A stretch of DNA of 64,000 nucleotides from an uncultured Prevotellaceae bacterium (GTDB lineage Bacteria > Bacteroidota > Bacteroidia > Bacteroidales > Muribaculaceae). The position numbers and the translations under genes are program-made. How positions within the stretch are numbered: position 1 is the stretch's first letter; every line of letters starts with the position of its first letter. This document shows, piece by piece, positions 27,125 through 36,102 of the stretch. The stretch covers positions 30,253 through 94,252 of the forward strand of contig ONOU01000008.1 of assembly GCA_900319525.1 (NCBI GenBank), in the 5' to 3' direction. The notes under the pieces were generated by a model that was not told the DNA's origin, did no database searches, and saw nothing but the letters and a program-made list of their open reading frames with translations.

Positions 27125-27559
27125 TCAGTCCTTCTTGGCTTTCTCCTTGCAGTCGGGGCACTGCTGGTCGGCGGGCTTGTCGCACTTCTTGCCGTCCATC
27201 TTCTTGTCCTTGCAGCAATCCTTCTTTTGGGCGGCAGCCTTGTCGCACTGCTTGGCGGCACCTTCCTTGCACTCATGCTTCATGCCCTCGGCCTTCTTGC
27301 ACTCATGCTTCATGCCCTCGGCCTTCTTGCACTCGTGTTTCATGCCTTCAGCCTTCTTGCACTCTTGCTTGCCGGCTGCAGCCTTGGCCTTGCAGTCGTC
27401 GCACTGCTGGTCGGCAGGCTTGTCACACTTCTTGCCGTCCATTTTCTTGTCCTTGCAGCATTCCTTCTTTACCTGAGGTGCTGAAAAGTTAGCGGTCTGA
27501 GCGGTCATCGATGTAGCGGCAAACACTACAAGAGCGAGTGATAATAAGAGTTTCTTCAT
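27125..27559 (-). CDS. exported Cys/Lys-rich repeat protein, metallothionein-like composition
   Basis: 144 residues. After a signal peptide (MKKLLLSLALVVFAATSMTAQ) the mature part is about 120 residues with 15 Cys and many Lys. Two nearly identical blocks, CCKDKKMDGKKCDKPADQQC followed by xDCK, flank a middle made of three exact KKAEGMKHEC repeats (encoded by 30-base tandem units near 27270-27360) and a partial fourth. There is no lipobox and no membrane segment. The composition suggests metal binding or a disulfide-rich periplasmic protein, with His and Met also in the repeats, but no known family is recognised. It has a minus-strand -7 box (TAACTTTG, 27619-27612) and a good terminator, so it is a single-gene unit. 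Confidence 0.8.
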   Translation of the reverse strand: MKKLLLSLALVVFAATSMTAQTANFSAPQVKKECCKDKKMDGKKCDKPADQQCDDCKAKAAAGKQECKKAEGMKHECKKAEGMKHECKKAEGMKHECKEGAAKQCDKAAAQKKDCCKDKKMDGKKCDKPADQQCPDCKEKAKKD

Positions 27560-27678
27560 TTTTGTTTACTTTTTAGATATAATAAATGATTAAATTAGTG
27601 ATATTGCGCGCCAAAGTTAGCAATAAAAACTGAATAATTAGATGATTTAAACTTTTTTTGGTTTAATCTGGCCCAAAA

Positions 27679-27710
27679 TTTGAATGTTGTGTGTAAAACG
27701 TGTACATTTG
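27679..27710 (+). promoter_or_regulatory. panB promoter
   Basis: TTTG (27679-27682), a 20-base gap and TACATTTG (27703-27710): a full Bacteroidetes -33/-7 match, with a 42-base leader. Confidence 0.8.
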
Positions 27711-27752
27711 CACCCTTTGAATAACAATCTTTAATTACAGAAGAATAACAAC

Positions 27753-28574
27753 ATGTCAACCTATACAGTAACCGACCCCCGCAAGGTCACCACCAAGCGC
27801 ATCGCCGACATGCGCCTTGCTGGCGAGAAAATCGCCATGATCACCGCTTATGACTTCACGATGGCTACCCTCGTCGATCAGGCCGGCATCGACATCATCC
27901 TCGTGGGCGACAGTGCCAGCAACGTCATGCAGGGCAATGCCACCACCATCCCCATCACCATCGATGACATGATCGTGTATGGCCGCACGGTGGCGCGGGC
28001 TGTCAAGCGTGCAATGGTCATTGTGGACATGCCCTTCGGCACCTATCAGGGCGACCCCATGGAGGCCCAGCGCAATGCCGTGCGCATCATGCAGGAGACG
28101 GGTGCCGACGGCGTGAAACTGGAGGGCGGACGTGAGATGCGCGCTGCCATTGAGATGATACTGCGTGCCGGCATCCCCGTGATGGGACACCTGGGACTCA
28201 CGCCACAGAGCATCAATCAGTTTGGCACTTACTCTACCCGTGCCCAGGACGAGGCCGAAGCCACGCGCCTGCTGGCCGACGCCAAGGTGCTGAGCGAGAT
28301 TGGTTGCTTTGGCATCGTGCTGGAGAAGATTCCGGCCACACTGGCGGCCAAGGTCACCCAGAGCATCAACGTGCCCACCATCGGCATTGGCGGTGGCGGC
28401 GCTTGCAGCGGACAGGTGCTGGTACTGCACGACATGCTGGGACTGAACCGCGAATTCAAGCCCAAGTTCCTGCGCGTCTATAACAACCTGGGCGAGCAGA
28501 TCATCGACAGTGTGGGCAACTACATCAACGACGTCAAGAGCGGCGACTTCCCCAACGAAAATGAACAATATTAA
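27753..28574 (+). CDS. panB: 3-methyl-2-oxobutanoate hydroxymethyltransferase PanB
   Basis: PanB adds a hydroxymethyl group from methylenetetrahydrofolate to ketoisovalerate, giving ketopantoate for coenzyme A. 273 residues, normal length. Visible are MITAYDFTMATLVDQAGIDIILVGDSASNVM (two segments around the Asp metal ligand), DMPFGTYQ, GADGVKLEGG with the Lys/Glu, GIPVMGHLGLTPQS, and TIGIGGGGACSGQVLV near the C-terminus. The other pantothenate genes (panC, panD) are not in the window. It is followed 12 bases later by the DUF6377 gene, so the two may share the promoter even though their roles seem unrelated. Confidence 0.97.
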   Translation: MSTYTVTDPRKVTTKRIADMRLAGEKIAMITAYDFTMATLVDQAGIDIILVGDSASNVMQGNATTIPITIDDMIVYGRTVARAVKRAMVIVDMPFGTYQGDPMEAQRNAVRIMQETGADGVKLEGGREMRAAIEMILRAGIPVMGHLGLTPQSINQFGTYSTRAQDEAEATRLLADAKVLSEIGCFGIVLEKIPATLAAKVTQSINVPTIGIGGGGACSGQVLVLHDMLGLNREFKPKFLRVYNNLGEQIIDSVGNYINDVKSGDFPNENEQY

Positions 28575-28586
28575 AATCCACCTTTC

Positions 28587-30215
28587 ATGCGGGCTGGGCC
28601 AATACTGCGCGTAACCACATTTATGTGGACATGCCTGTGTTGCCTCATGGCCCATGCCAGCGAGCACTATCGTGTGGACTCGCTGCTCAGTGTGCTTGAC
28701 GCCGTCATTGACAGCAGTGCCTACTATGACCAGCAATTGCAACAGCAGTTAGTGCGATACAGGACAATGTATGAAAACGCCTCTGGCCAGGAGGCTCGCT
28801 TTGAACTTGCCCACACGCTGTTTCTCAATTACCGCCGGTATAGACTGGACTCAGCCCTCTACTATGCTCGCCAGCGAGTCAAGTTGGCCGGGATAAAAGG
28901 TTTACCTGACTCCTTATCATCGGCCCGCCTTGACGAGGCCGATGCCCTCAAGTGCCTGGGCCGCCTGAACGATGCCTTGAACGTGCTCAACGACATACCC
29001 CACACCCCCTACATCAAGGGGAATGCCCATTATTACTATCTCTACCACAGCATTCTTCTTGCCCTGATGCAGATGACGACCGATGCCGACGAGGTAGCGC
29101 TCTATAAACCGCAGCTGATGAGCTACCGCGACACGGTGAACAGGGTAAACGAGAACGACCCGTTGACAGTGTGTGTCAACACCTGCGAGATTGAGAAGAG
29201 TCAAGGTAACATCCAGCAGGCGCTTGACAGGCTGCTGCAATTCGGGCAGACACATCGAGACCTGGTGAACAATTCTGCAATCTATTGGTTTGTTCTTGGA
29301 GAAACTTATCGTGACTACGGTGATACAGAGGGTGCGAAATACTGCTTAACCATGTCATCGATTATCGACAAGCGGAACTGCAATAAGACTTACACCTCGC
29401 TGCAATCGCTGGCGTGGATGCTATATAACGAGGGAGATACCGAGCGGGCCTACCGCTACATCACATGCTCGCTGCACGACGTGATGTCCAGCAATGCCCG
29501 CAGCAGGCTCTCACTAGTGGGAGAATACCTGCCTATCATCACTACGGCCTACTCTCAAAAACAACGTGCTTCGGTTCTGAGACGTAACATCATGATCATT
29601 GCTGTACTCATAGCCATTACTCTGCTCAGTTTCCTGCTCTGGATCATACACTCGAGGAACAAACGCTTAACAACCATGCACCATGAGCTTGCCGTCAATA
29701 ATGATAAGCTGCAATCGCTCAATTCACGGCTCGAAGAGCTCAACCACGAGCTGGTGGAGAGCAACATGATTAAGGAAGAGTATATCGGGCAACTATTCAA
29801 CTTGTGCTCCAGCTACATCAGCGAAACCGAAAAAAACAGGATACGCATACTAAGCAAGCTCAAATCGGGTAAAAACAAGGAAGTACAGGCCCAGCTTGAC
29901 CAGTCTACAATGAAACAAGACCTGAGCCAGTTGTTCTACAATTTTGACATGATTTTCCTAGAGCTTTTTCCTGATTTCATCGACCATTTTAACGCATTGT
30001 TGCGCCCTGATGAACATATCGAGCCCAAAGGAGAAAACCTGCTCTCACCAGAACTACGCATCTATGCACTGGTGCGCTTGGGCATCAACGATAGTGTCAA
30101 GATTGCCAGTTTCCTGCACTATTCACCTCAAACTGTATATAACTACAGGCTCAAAACACGCAATCGTTCAGACCTGCCAAAGGAAGAATTTCTCGCACAC
30201 GTCAGGAGACTATAA
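28587..30215 (+). CDS. DUF6377-type membrane regulator with TPRs and C-terminal HTH
   Basis: 542 residues. It has an N-terminal signal-like segment (about 10-25), a helical TPR-type sensor domain (about 45-325), one membrane segment (about 332-352; IMIIAVLIAITLLSFLLWII), a coiled coil (about 360-400) and a cytoplasmic C-terminal domain of DUF6377 type. The end (VRLGINDSVKIASFLHYSPQTVYNYR) is a LuxR-like helix-turn-helix. Such proteins are seen as one-piece sensors in Bacteroidetes, often near surface glycan or secreted-protein genes. Here it stands between panB and the large secreted phosphatase gene (opposite strand), which it may control; that is inference. Confidence 0.8.
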   Translation: MRAGPILRVTTFMWTCLCCLMAHASEHYRVDSLLSVLDAVIDSSAYYDQQLQQQLVRYRTMYENASGQEARFELAHTLFLNYRRYRLDSALYYARQRVKLAGIKGLPDSLSSARLDEADALKCLGRLNDALNVLNDIPHTPYIKGNAHYYYLYHSILLALMQMTTDADEVALYKPQLMSYRDTVNRVNENDPLTVCVNTCEIEKSQGNIQQALDRLLQFGQTHRDLVNNSAIYWFVLGETYRDYGDTEGAKYCLTMSSIIDKRNCNKTYTSLQSLAWMLYNEGDTERAYRYITCSLHDVMSSNARSRLSLVGEYLPIITTAYSQKQRASVLRRNIMIIAVLIAITLLSFLLWIIHSRNKRLTTMHHELAVNNDKLQSLNSRLEELNHELVESNMIKEEYIGQLFNLCSSYISETEKNRIRILSKLKSGKNKEVQAQLDQSTMKQDLSQLFYNFDMIFLELFPDFIDHFNALLRPDEHIEPKGENLLSPELRIYALVRLGINDSVKIASFLHYSPQTVYNYRLKTRNRSDLPKEEFLAHVRRL

Positions 30216-30220
30216 ACCAA

Positions 30221-30313
30221 TTGGCACTGTGCCGTAATTCATTTGTCGCAAATTGAATCGCGCTTCACGCAAGGCCGATTAATACACGATGCAGAATTAT
30301 GACACAGCGCCAA
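30221..30313. repeat. inverted-repeat element, TGTGTCATnATT ends (copy B)
   Basis: TTGGCACTGTGCCGTAATTC (30221-30240) faces its imperfect complement (30294-30313), 17 of 20 bases matching. The element is about 93 bases, non-coding, 6 bases after the DUF6377 stop. The ends match those of copy A near 14794. Confidence 0.6.
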
Positions 30314-30363
30314 TATGATCCACTTTCTTATCGCTCTTTAGGAAAGGGGTATCAAGTGGATTG

Positions 30364-33300
30364 TCACTTCATGTCCACAACATGTCCCCAGGCATCATAG
30401 GAGATGCCTTCTTTGATAATCAACATGCGACCATCTTTAAAGACCTTCTGCACACCAGGCATCTGGGCATCCTGATGGATGTCGGTTACACTTGTAGGAT
30501 ATGGTGAATCGCCGCGCAACTTGGCTACACAGGTTTCTATCTCGCCACGGTTGAGATAGCCATCATCAACAAAGTGGGCAATGATGGCATCCTGCAATGT
30601 TGGCAGCAGCGTTCCCTCTTCGGGATATTGATACAGGGTGCAACCTCCGCTATAGGCCGTGTGTGAAGCCTTTGCCTCGTCAAGCGTAGTAGCGGTATAG
30701 ACGGTTGGTAAGGCATCGGGGCCCGAAGGCAGAATCAGGGGATCAAAGCCCGTGAGCAGATAGAAGGCATACCGCAACTGGTTGGAATGGCGATATTCCG
30801 AAATCTGCATGTCGCTCGTGCGCATATAATCGGCTGCGATGTCGTCCCACGATGCGCCACACATGGCGGCCAGTGTACCCGAGAATACGCCAGTGCGGTC
30901 TGCTCCCAAGTGGCAATGGATCTGGAACGGGACAGGATGATCCTCATCATTAATGAAATGGACAATTTCCTGAATCCACTCGGCATAGCGGCTCTGGTCG
31001 GTGTAATAGAGGGCATGGTCATAGGACGGAGTGTGGCCATTCTGAGTGCCCACGTAGAGGACTCGCTGGTTATTGATAATCTCTCGGTAGTAGTCGGGAA
31101 TGCTTGTAGTGTAGGTTGTGCCTGCAACGGTGTAGGTTGCAGTGCCGTCCTCCGACTCCAGGTTACCCGACAAAGCGATGTCACAATTGATGCCTGCCTG
31201 AGTGGCCAGGGCTGCTACCCATTCAAGACGAGCATGCTCGCTATCATAGCTCGCACGGGATGAGTGGTAAGGATGGTATGAGCGGTACAGATACTGAGTT
31301 CCAGGAACAAGGCGGAAGTTGGAGATGCGCTCCTGTTCCATCCTGTCGGTCAGATCAAAGTCAGCAAGCGGACGGATGTACAAGGCCGTCTCCTTGCGCT
31401 GAGCAAGGTCTTCAATATCGTCATCACTCAATGCCACAATCTGTTTCCAGCCGTTGGAGCAGAAGGTCAGATAATCTTCACAACCCTCGGCCAGCGTGGG
31501 CCACGACTGGGTGACGTAGGAGTTGCCGTTAATATGATAGACCTTGAACAGGAATTCAGGTTGGCCACCGTTACCGGTGCGTGCGATATCACTGTAGGGC
31601 AAGGTGAGGTAGAAACAACCGTCGGCGCTGAAGCCTGACATCTGATAGTCGGCATCACTCTGTGACCAGTTGGAGATGGAGCCATAGACATACAGCTTCT
31701 GCAGGTTAAGTGGGGAGATGACAAAGCGGGTGCGTGACGTCGAGAAGATGAACGTTATCTGGCGCAAGTCGTCATTCAAGCGATAACAGTTATTCTTCTC
31801 GGTAGTCGTGAACCTCTCGCCATAGTCGCCATCGAGATGTGACAATGTGATCGGACATCCATTGTCGGCAGCACCCAGGGAGATTTCCCAGCCGTCATTT
31901 ATCCCCGATTGCCAGCCTTCACTGTAAATGGCTGAATAATGGTTGGCCAAGCTCAGGTCGGATGGCCCCCAAGTGCCACTGGAAAAGTGGCTGTTGCCTA
32001 TCACAGCGGCATAGGTGATATCTTCCTTGACATAGGGCACCGGACAGGTGAGGCGTCCCTGTGCATCAGGCAAAAAGCGCACACACAGCGACTCGCTGTC
32101 ATTGCCCACTACCAGATAGATGCACTCATCGTCCCAACCTGCCAGGCTGTTATCCAAGTAAACGCGGCCACCCACTAGAGAGAATGCCTTGCTGGGGTCG
32201 GGCTCGATGATGACTTCATCCTGCTGAGCCGCCTTGGTCAGACGGATGAAAACCGCCTTAGTGACAGGGTTAAAGGCAAACTCGGCTGAGTCTCCCACCG
32301 CTGGGTTATCTATCAAGGTGAGGTCACTCAGAGGAACCCACACGGAGTTAATGCCCAGCACGTTGTCGGCATAGTTGCAGCCAGTACCGCCATAAACGTC
32401 TTGACGGGTATATAAGGTAGAATCGGCATTAGGATAGAGTTCACGCCACTGCCAGGATGCATCCAGACCGTCTCCCCAGCCATGCTTGAAGAACCAGCGC
32501 TGACCCGTTTCCTCCTGAGACTCGCCCATATTGCGGATGCTGATAGCTCCAGTAAGTGGATTGAATGTGAACTCACAAGAGTCTCCTACATTGGGGTTAT
32601 TCACCAGTTCGATGTCGGACAACGGTACCCACGACGAGCCGCTGCCATTGATGTTATCAGCATAATTGCAACCGTTACCACCGAAGATGTCCTTGCGGCT
32701 GTACAGCGTTGCGTCCTCGTTAGGATACACCTCATGCCATTCCCACGAGCCGCTGGCCCAAGGATGCTTGAGGAACCACCGCTGAGCCACTGGGGTCGTC
32801 CCGGAACCATCATAGTCGGGATTAGGCTTCAAGCGTATGGCATAAGTGTACCATGAGCCTGACGAAATCATTGCTATGACAGCCTCATCGGTTCCGCCAT
32901 TGACTACATAGCCATAGGAAACGTCAGAACCAGGAGCCAGATCAATGTCTCCCAGCGATGTGCCGTTGTAACCGCCATTTTTAAAGGTCAGCGTGCGTGA
33001 CGAGGACGAGGACGTTGAATTGCCCCACACCTCAATGGTGTCGCCAGGGTTGGCCGTGAAGTACAGCCAACGGTAGGCCGTACTTGACTTGCCATTGAAT
33101 TTCATGCGCTGGGTAAACGTCATGGTCTCGCCATCGGTGGGTGAGGTCCACGAGCGGCTGGAACAGCCCTGGAAAATGGGAACACGATCGGCCGAGGAGC
33201 CGTCGGTGACAAAGGTCACTCCATGCAACGTGGTCGTTGACCACAAGGTGTCGCTGGGAAACAGATCAGTGTCTGTGAAATTCCAGAAGGTAACACCCTG

Positions 33301-33369
33301 GGCCGACATCAACAGGGGGCACGCCAATAGCAATGCAAACACCCTAAGTAATAATGACTGATTTTTCAT
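30364..33369 (-). CDS. large secreted protein with tyrosine-phosphatase domain and sorting tail
   Basis: 1001 residues with a signal peptide ending near residue 24. The N-terminal beta-rich region is followed by two copies of a ~90-residue module (QRWFLKHPWASGSWEWHEVY and QRWFFKHGWGDGLDASWQWR; about 195-380), then more beta domains (about 400-670). A protein tyrosine phosphatase-like domain follows (about 680-900), of the type with a long insertion. Its P-loop HCHLGADRTG carries the nucleophilic Cys and Arg (about residue 820), and FRLVPGTQYLYRS is the N-terminal domain mark. The tail (KVFKDGRMLIIKEGISYDAWG) matches the end of type IX-secreted proteins. I infer a surface phosphatase; the target could be phosphotyrosine, phosphoinositide or inositol phosphate. 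Confidence 0.85.
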   Translation of the reverse strand: MKNQSLLLRVFALLLACPLLMSAQGVTFWNFTDTDLFPSDTLWSTTTLHGVTFVTDGSSADRVPIFQGCSSRSWTSPTDGETMTFTQRMKFNGKSSTAYRWLYFTANPGDTIEVWGNSTSSSSSRTLTFKNGGYNGTSLGDIDLAPGSDVSYGYVVNGGTDEAVIAMISSGSWYTYAIRLKPNPDYDGSGTTPVAQRWFLKHPWASGSWEWHEVYPNEDATLYSRKDIFGGNGCNYADNINGSGSSWVPLSDIELVNNPNVGDSCEFTFNPLTGAISIRNMGESQEETGQRWFFKHGWGDGLDASWQWRELYPNADSTLYTRQDVYGGTGCNYADNVLGINSVWVPLSDLTLIDNPAVGDSAEFAFNPVTKAVFIRLTKAAQQDEVIIEPDPSKAFSLVGGRVYLDNSLAGWDDECIYLVVGNDSESLCVRFLPDAQGRLTCPVPYVKEDITYAAVIGNSHFSSGTWGPSDLSLANHYSAIYSEGWQSGINDGWEISLGAADNGCPITLSHLDGDYGERFTTTEKNNCYRLNDDLRQITFIFSTSRTRFVISPLNLQKLYVYGSISNWSQSDADYQMSGFSADGCFYLTLPYSDIARTGNGGQPEFLFKVYHINGNSYVTQSWPTLAEGCEDYLTFCSNGWKQIVALSDDDIEDLAQRKETALYIRPLADFDLTDRMEQERISNFRLVPGTQYLYRSYHPYHSSRASYDSEHARLEWVAALATQAGINCDIALSGNLESEDGTATYTVAGTTYTTSIPDYYREIINNQRVLYVGTQNGHTPSYDHALYYTDQSRYAEWIQEIVHFINDEDHPVPFQIHCHLGADRTGVFSGTLAAMCGASWDDIAADYMRTSDMQISEYRHSNQLRYAFYLLTGFDPLILPSGPDALPTVYTATTLDEAKASHTAYSGGCTLYQYPEEGTLLPTLQDAIIAHFVDDGYLNRGEIETCVAKLRGDSPYPTSVTDIHQDAQMPGVQKVFKDGRMLIIKEGISYDAWGHVVDMK

Positions 33370-33616
33370 ATCAACTAAAGAATTATGGTTAATGAAAAGA
33401 TAATGTTATCGACCACAAATTTAATCAATCTTGAAGCCATGAACACTCACAGTAAAACACAAAGTAACCCAACGCCAACCGACAATCATCTGACTATCAG
33501 CAGGAAACAATTCATCCAGCAACAATAAAAAGTAAACCACCTGTGAGGCTTATATTGCATGCACGCATGCTCAGAAAAACGGAGGATGCGGAAAGCTAGC
33601 AGCCGTCAACTTGCAG
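33370..33616. other. gene-free interval
   Basis: About 250 bases between two minus-strand genes. I see no coding frame, no convincing promoter and no strong hairpin, only a short GCATGCACGCATGC alternating stretch near 33558-33571. Confidence 0.5.
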
Positions 33617-34960
33617 CTACACTTTTCTTTTCCTCAAGGAGCGGAAGAAGTGGATGGTGAGGGGGATGGCGAGCAGGAAGGCCAGCACGTCACACACGGC
33701 CTGGCAGATTTCCACGCCCTTCAGGCCCATGTAATGTGGCAAAATCAGAATCAATGGGATGAAGAAGATACCGTTGCGGGCGGCAGCAAGGATATTGGCC
33801 GACAGGCTTTGTCCGCTGGTCTGCAAGGTCATGTTGCACACGGTGACAACGGCAGCCATGGGCAGGGCCACGAGCTGCCATCGCAGGGCGACGGCTCCCA
33901 CGGCAACCACGTCGGGGTCGTCACGCAGCAGGTCCACCAGTTCCTCGGCAAACACAAAGGTGGGACCGCACATCACCACCAGCACAGCCATGTCGAGCAG
34001 GATGGTAAAGTAAAAGCCCCTGAGCAGGCGCTTATACAGGCCCGCGCCATAGTTGAAGCCACAGAAGGGCTGATACCCCTGCCCCACCCCGATGATGATG
34101 GCAAAGATGATGAACGCCAATCTTGAAACAATCGACATGCCGGCAATAGCCGCATCGCCATACACGCCCGCGGCCACGTTCAGCATCAGCGTGGCGATGC
34201 TGGCCAGCGCCTGACGCGTGAGCGACGGCGTGCCACCCTTGAGGATCTCCTGCTGGAAGTGCCACTTGCGGGAGGTTTGCTTGAGTTCGATGGAAATGTT
34301 CTCGCCCTTGCGCGACATCACCCACAGCACAATAAAGCCGAATAACTGGCTCAGTACCGTGCCGATGGCTGTGCCCAGAATGCCCAACTCAAAGGTGAAC
34401 ATAAACAGCGGCACCAGCACCACGTTGAGCACGGCACCCGAGATCATTCCATACATCGCCTGGGTGGCATTGCCCTGGAAACGCATCTGGTTGTTGATGA
34501 CCATCGAGGCCGTCATCAGTGGCGCGCCCAGCAGAATGACGCCCATGAATTGTTCGGTATAAGGGAGAATGGTGGGAGTGGAACCCAGCGCAATAGACAA
34601 GGGCCTGAGGAAAATCAGTCCCAGCACGGTGATGACAAGACCCCACATGATGCTGCCCACAAAAGAGGTCGCCGCCATCTGGCGCGCCTCGTCAAGGCGA
34701 CGGGCACCCAGGTGCCGAGACATGTAGGTGCCGGAACCTTGTCCAAACATGAAACCTATCGACTGGATGATCGCCATCACGGGGAACACGACTCCCACAG
34801 CGGCTGTGGCCTGGGTATTGAGCAGACCCACATAATAGGTATCTACCAGGTTGTAGATGCTCGTGACAAGCATACTGATGATGGTAGGCACGGCCATCGC
34901 CGGAATCACGCGACGGATGGGTGCCGTGGTCAGGAAAGTATAGTTGTCTTGCTTGCGCAT
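33617..34960 (-). CDS. MATE family efflux transporter
   Basis: A 447-residue inner-membrane protein with twelve hydrophobic segments in two similar halves. The N-terminal half begins PIRRVIPAMAVPTIISMLVTSIYNLVDTYYVG, and the second half has SLTRQALASIATLMLNVAAG and GQGYQPFCGFNYGAG, which are typical for the DinF/MepA-like branch. Such pumps export cationic drugs or metabolites in exchange for Na+ or H+. A minus-strand -7 box TACCTTTG (34994-34987) lies 26 bases upstream. No regulator gene is adjacent, so the physiological substrate is open. Confidence 0.93.
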   Translation of the reverse strand: MRKQDNYTFLTTAPIRRVIPAMAVPTIISMLVTSIYNLVDTYYVGLLNTQATAAVGVVFPVMAIIQSIGFMFGQGSGTYMSRHLGARRLDEARQMAATSFVGSIMWGLVITVLGLIFLRPLSIALGSTPTILPYTEQFMGVILLGAPLMTASMVINNQMRFQGNATQAMYGMISGAVLNVVLVPLFMFTFELGILGTAIGTVLSQLFGFIVLWVMSRKGENISIELKQTSRKWHFQQEILKGGTPSLTRQALASIATLMLNVAAGVYGDAAIAGMSIVSRLAFIIFAIIIGVGQGYQPFCGFNYGAGLYKRLLRGFYFTILLDMAVLVVMCGPTFVFAEELVDLLRDDPDVVAVGAVALRWQLVALPMAAVVTVCNMTLQTSGQSLSANILAAARNGIFFIPLILILPHYMGLKGVEICQAVCDVLAFLLAIPLTIHFFRSLRKRKV

Positions 34961-35121
34961 CGAGCTTTACTAGAATTTTGAGGGTGCAAAGGTACAAAAA
35001 AACTTGCCTCGAATGTCGATTTGAAGACAAGAAACACAAAAAAACAACTGATTATCCAGAGAATCACATCGTTCAGACTATTCAGTTGTTGATTATAACT
35101 CAGTTGTGAGAGTTGTCCTTA

Positions 35122-35300
35122 AGGGGACTTCTATAAATTACCAAAAAGATAGTTTTTAGTGTTGGATGTCTTTGGCCGCTTTTCGGCATCTTTTGCCTTG
35201 ACTTCTTGGACCATAGCCTGCTATGCTTCTGCGAAGTCAAGTCAAAATCTACTCGAAAATCAATCCAAATCCATTCCAAGCTAATTTATAGAAGTCCCCT
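35122..35300. mobile_element. 179-bp MITE with perfect 19-bp terminal inverted repeats
   Basis: AGGGGACTTCTATAAATTA (35122-35140) is exactly repeated in inverse complement at 35282-35300. The inside has nested palindromes (TTGACTTC...GAAGTCAA; CATAGCctGCTATG) and no transposase. A target-site duplication is not clear. It lies between the MATE gene and the esterase gene. Such small elements are usually moved by a transposase encoded elsewhere. Confidence 0.8.
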
Positions 35301-35352
35301 AAAAAACTCACAATCCGGATGGTTTGTATTTATTGTACTTATTGTTTTCCTC

Positions 35353-36045
35353 TTAATCGTTGTCGTTGTGCAAGAGCCAGTTGATGCCCTTGGCGACGCG
35401 CAGGGGAGGATTCTTGAAGTGGTTGCCGGGGTTGAGTTCAAACTTGGAGGGAATGCCACGCTCGGCCATCAGGTCGGCCATTGCCCGCGTGCGCTCGCCC
35501 ACCGTCTGCAACACGGCATTGCGCGAGGTGCTCTCCTTGTCGCCCACCGACAAATAGATTCCCTGCAAGGCTGCCACAGGTTCATGCTCCCGGGCATACT
35601 CCAGCCACCCGGGATACCACATCGACCCCGAGGCCGACAGGATGCGCGTGAACAGGTCGCACTGGAACGCGGTCCACACGGCAAACAGGCCCGCCAGCGA
35701 GTAGCCTGCCAGCATGCGCCACGTGGGCGGCGCGTCGAGCAGGCGTTCGACTTGGGGCACAACCTCATCGGTGAGCAGCGGCAACCACTGCGGAGCTCCG
35801 CCCGAGAAGTTGTCGTCCTTAGAGACCACGGTATCGACAGGCCACGGCGACAGTTCCTGGTTCCAATGCAGTCCACTGATGGTCACCAGGTTAAACCCAT
35901 CGCAACCCACCTGGCGGCAGGCCTCCAGCAGCAATTGTCCGTTCTCGTGATAGTCAATCGAATAGACCAACGGTGCCGCCCCCTTTACCAACTGATACAG
36001 GCACACCCTGCGGTGCCCGAATTGTAATTCCTTGACTTCCATCAC
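35353..36045 (-). CDS. alpha/beta-fold esterase-like protein
   Basis: 230 residues (or 229 from the second Met, 36042). The nucleophile elbow GYSLAG (about residue 117) holds the catalytic Ser; the late His in NPGNHFKNPP is the probable catalytic His. The fold is that of IroE / Fes-like or enterochelin-esterase-type hydrolases, but there is no signal peptide, so a cytoplasmic role such as siderophore or ester cleavage is possible. A minus-strand -7 box TACATTTG (36055-36048) ends only two bases before the first start codon, suggesting a nearly leaderless transcript. A truncated paralogue of its first ~30 codons lies at 38462-38552. Confidence 0.75.
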   Translation of the reverse strand: MMEVKELQFGHRRVCLYQLVKGAAPLVYSIDYHENGQLLLEACRQVGCDGFNLVTISGLHWNQELSPWPVDTVVSKDDNFSGGAPQWLPLLTDEVVPQVERLLDAPPTWRMLAGYSLAGLFAVWTAFQCDLFTRILSASGSMWYPGWLEYAREHEPVAALQGIYLSVGDKESTSRNAVLQTVGERTRAMADLMAERGIPSKFELNPGNHFKNPPLRVAKGINWLLHNDND

Positions 36046-36047
36046 TG

Positions 36048-36075
36048 CAAATGTAGGAAATAATCCTTACCTTTG
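36048..36075. promoter_or_regulatory. divergent -7 boxes between esterase and CPBP genes
   Basis: TACATTTG on the minus strand (36055-36048) faces the esterase, and TACCTTTG on the plus strand (36068-36075) faces the CPBP protease (ATG at 36103). Neither has a good -33 TTTG. Confidence 0.5.
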
Positions 36076-36102
36076 CCCTGAAATCGACATATTTTATTAG
36101 CG

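Noticed and set aside
27260-27370. Short tandem repeats that could suggest a CRISPR array
   Set aside because: The 30-base units are directly adjacent without spacers and encode an in-frame protein repeat.
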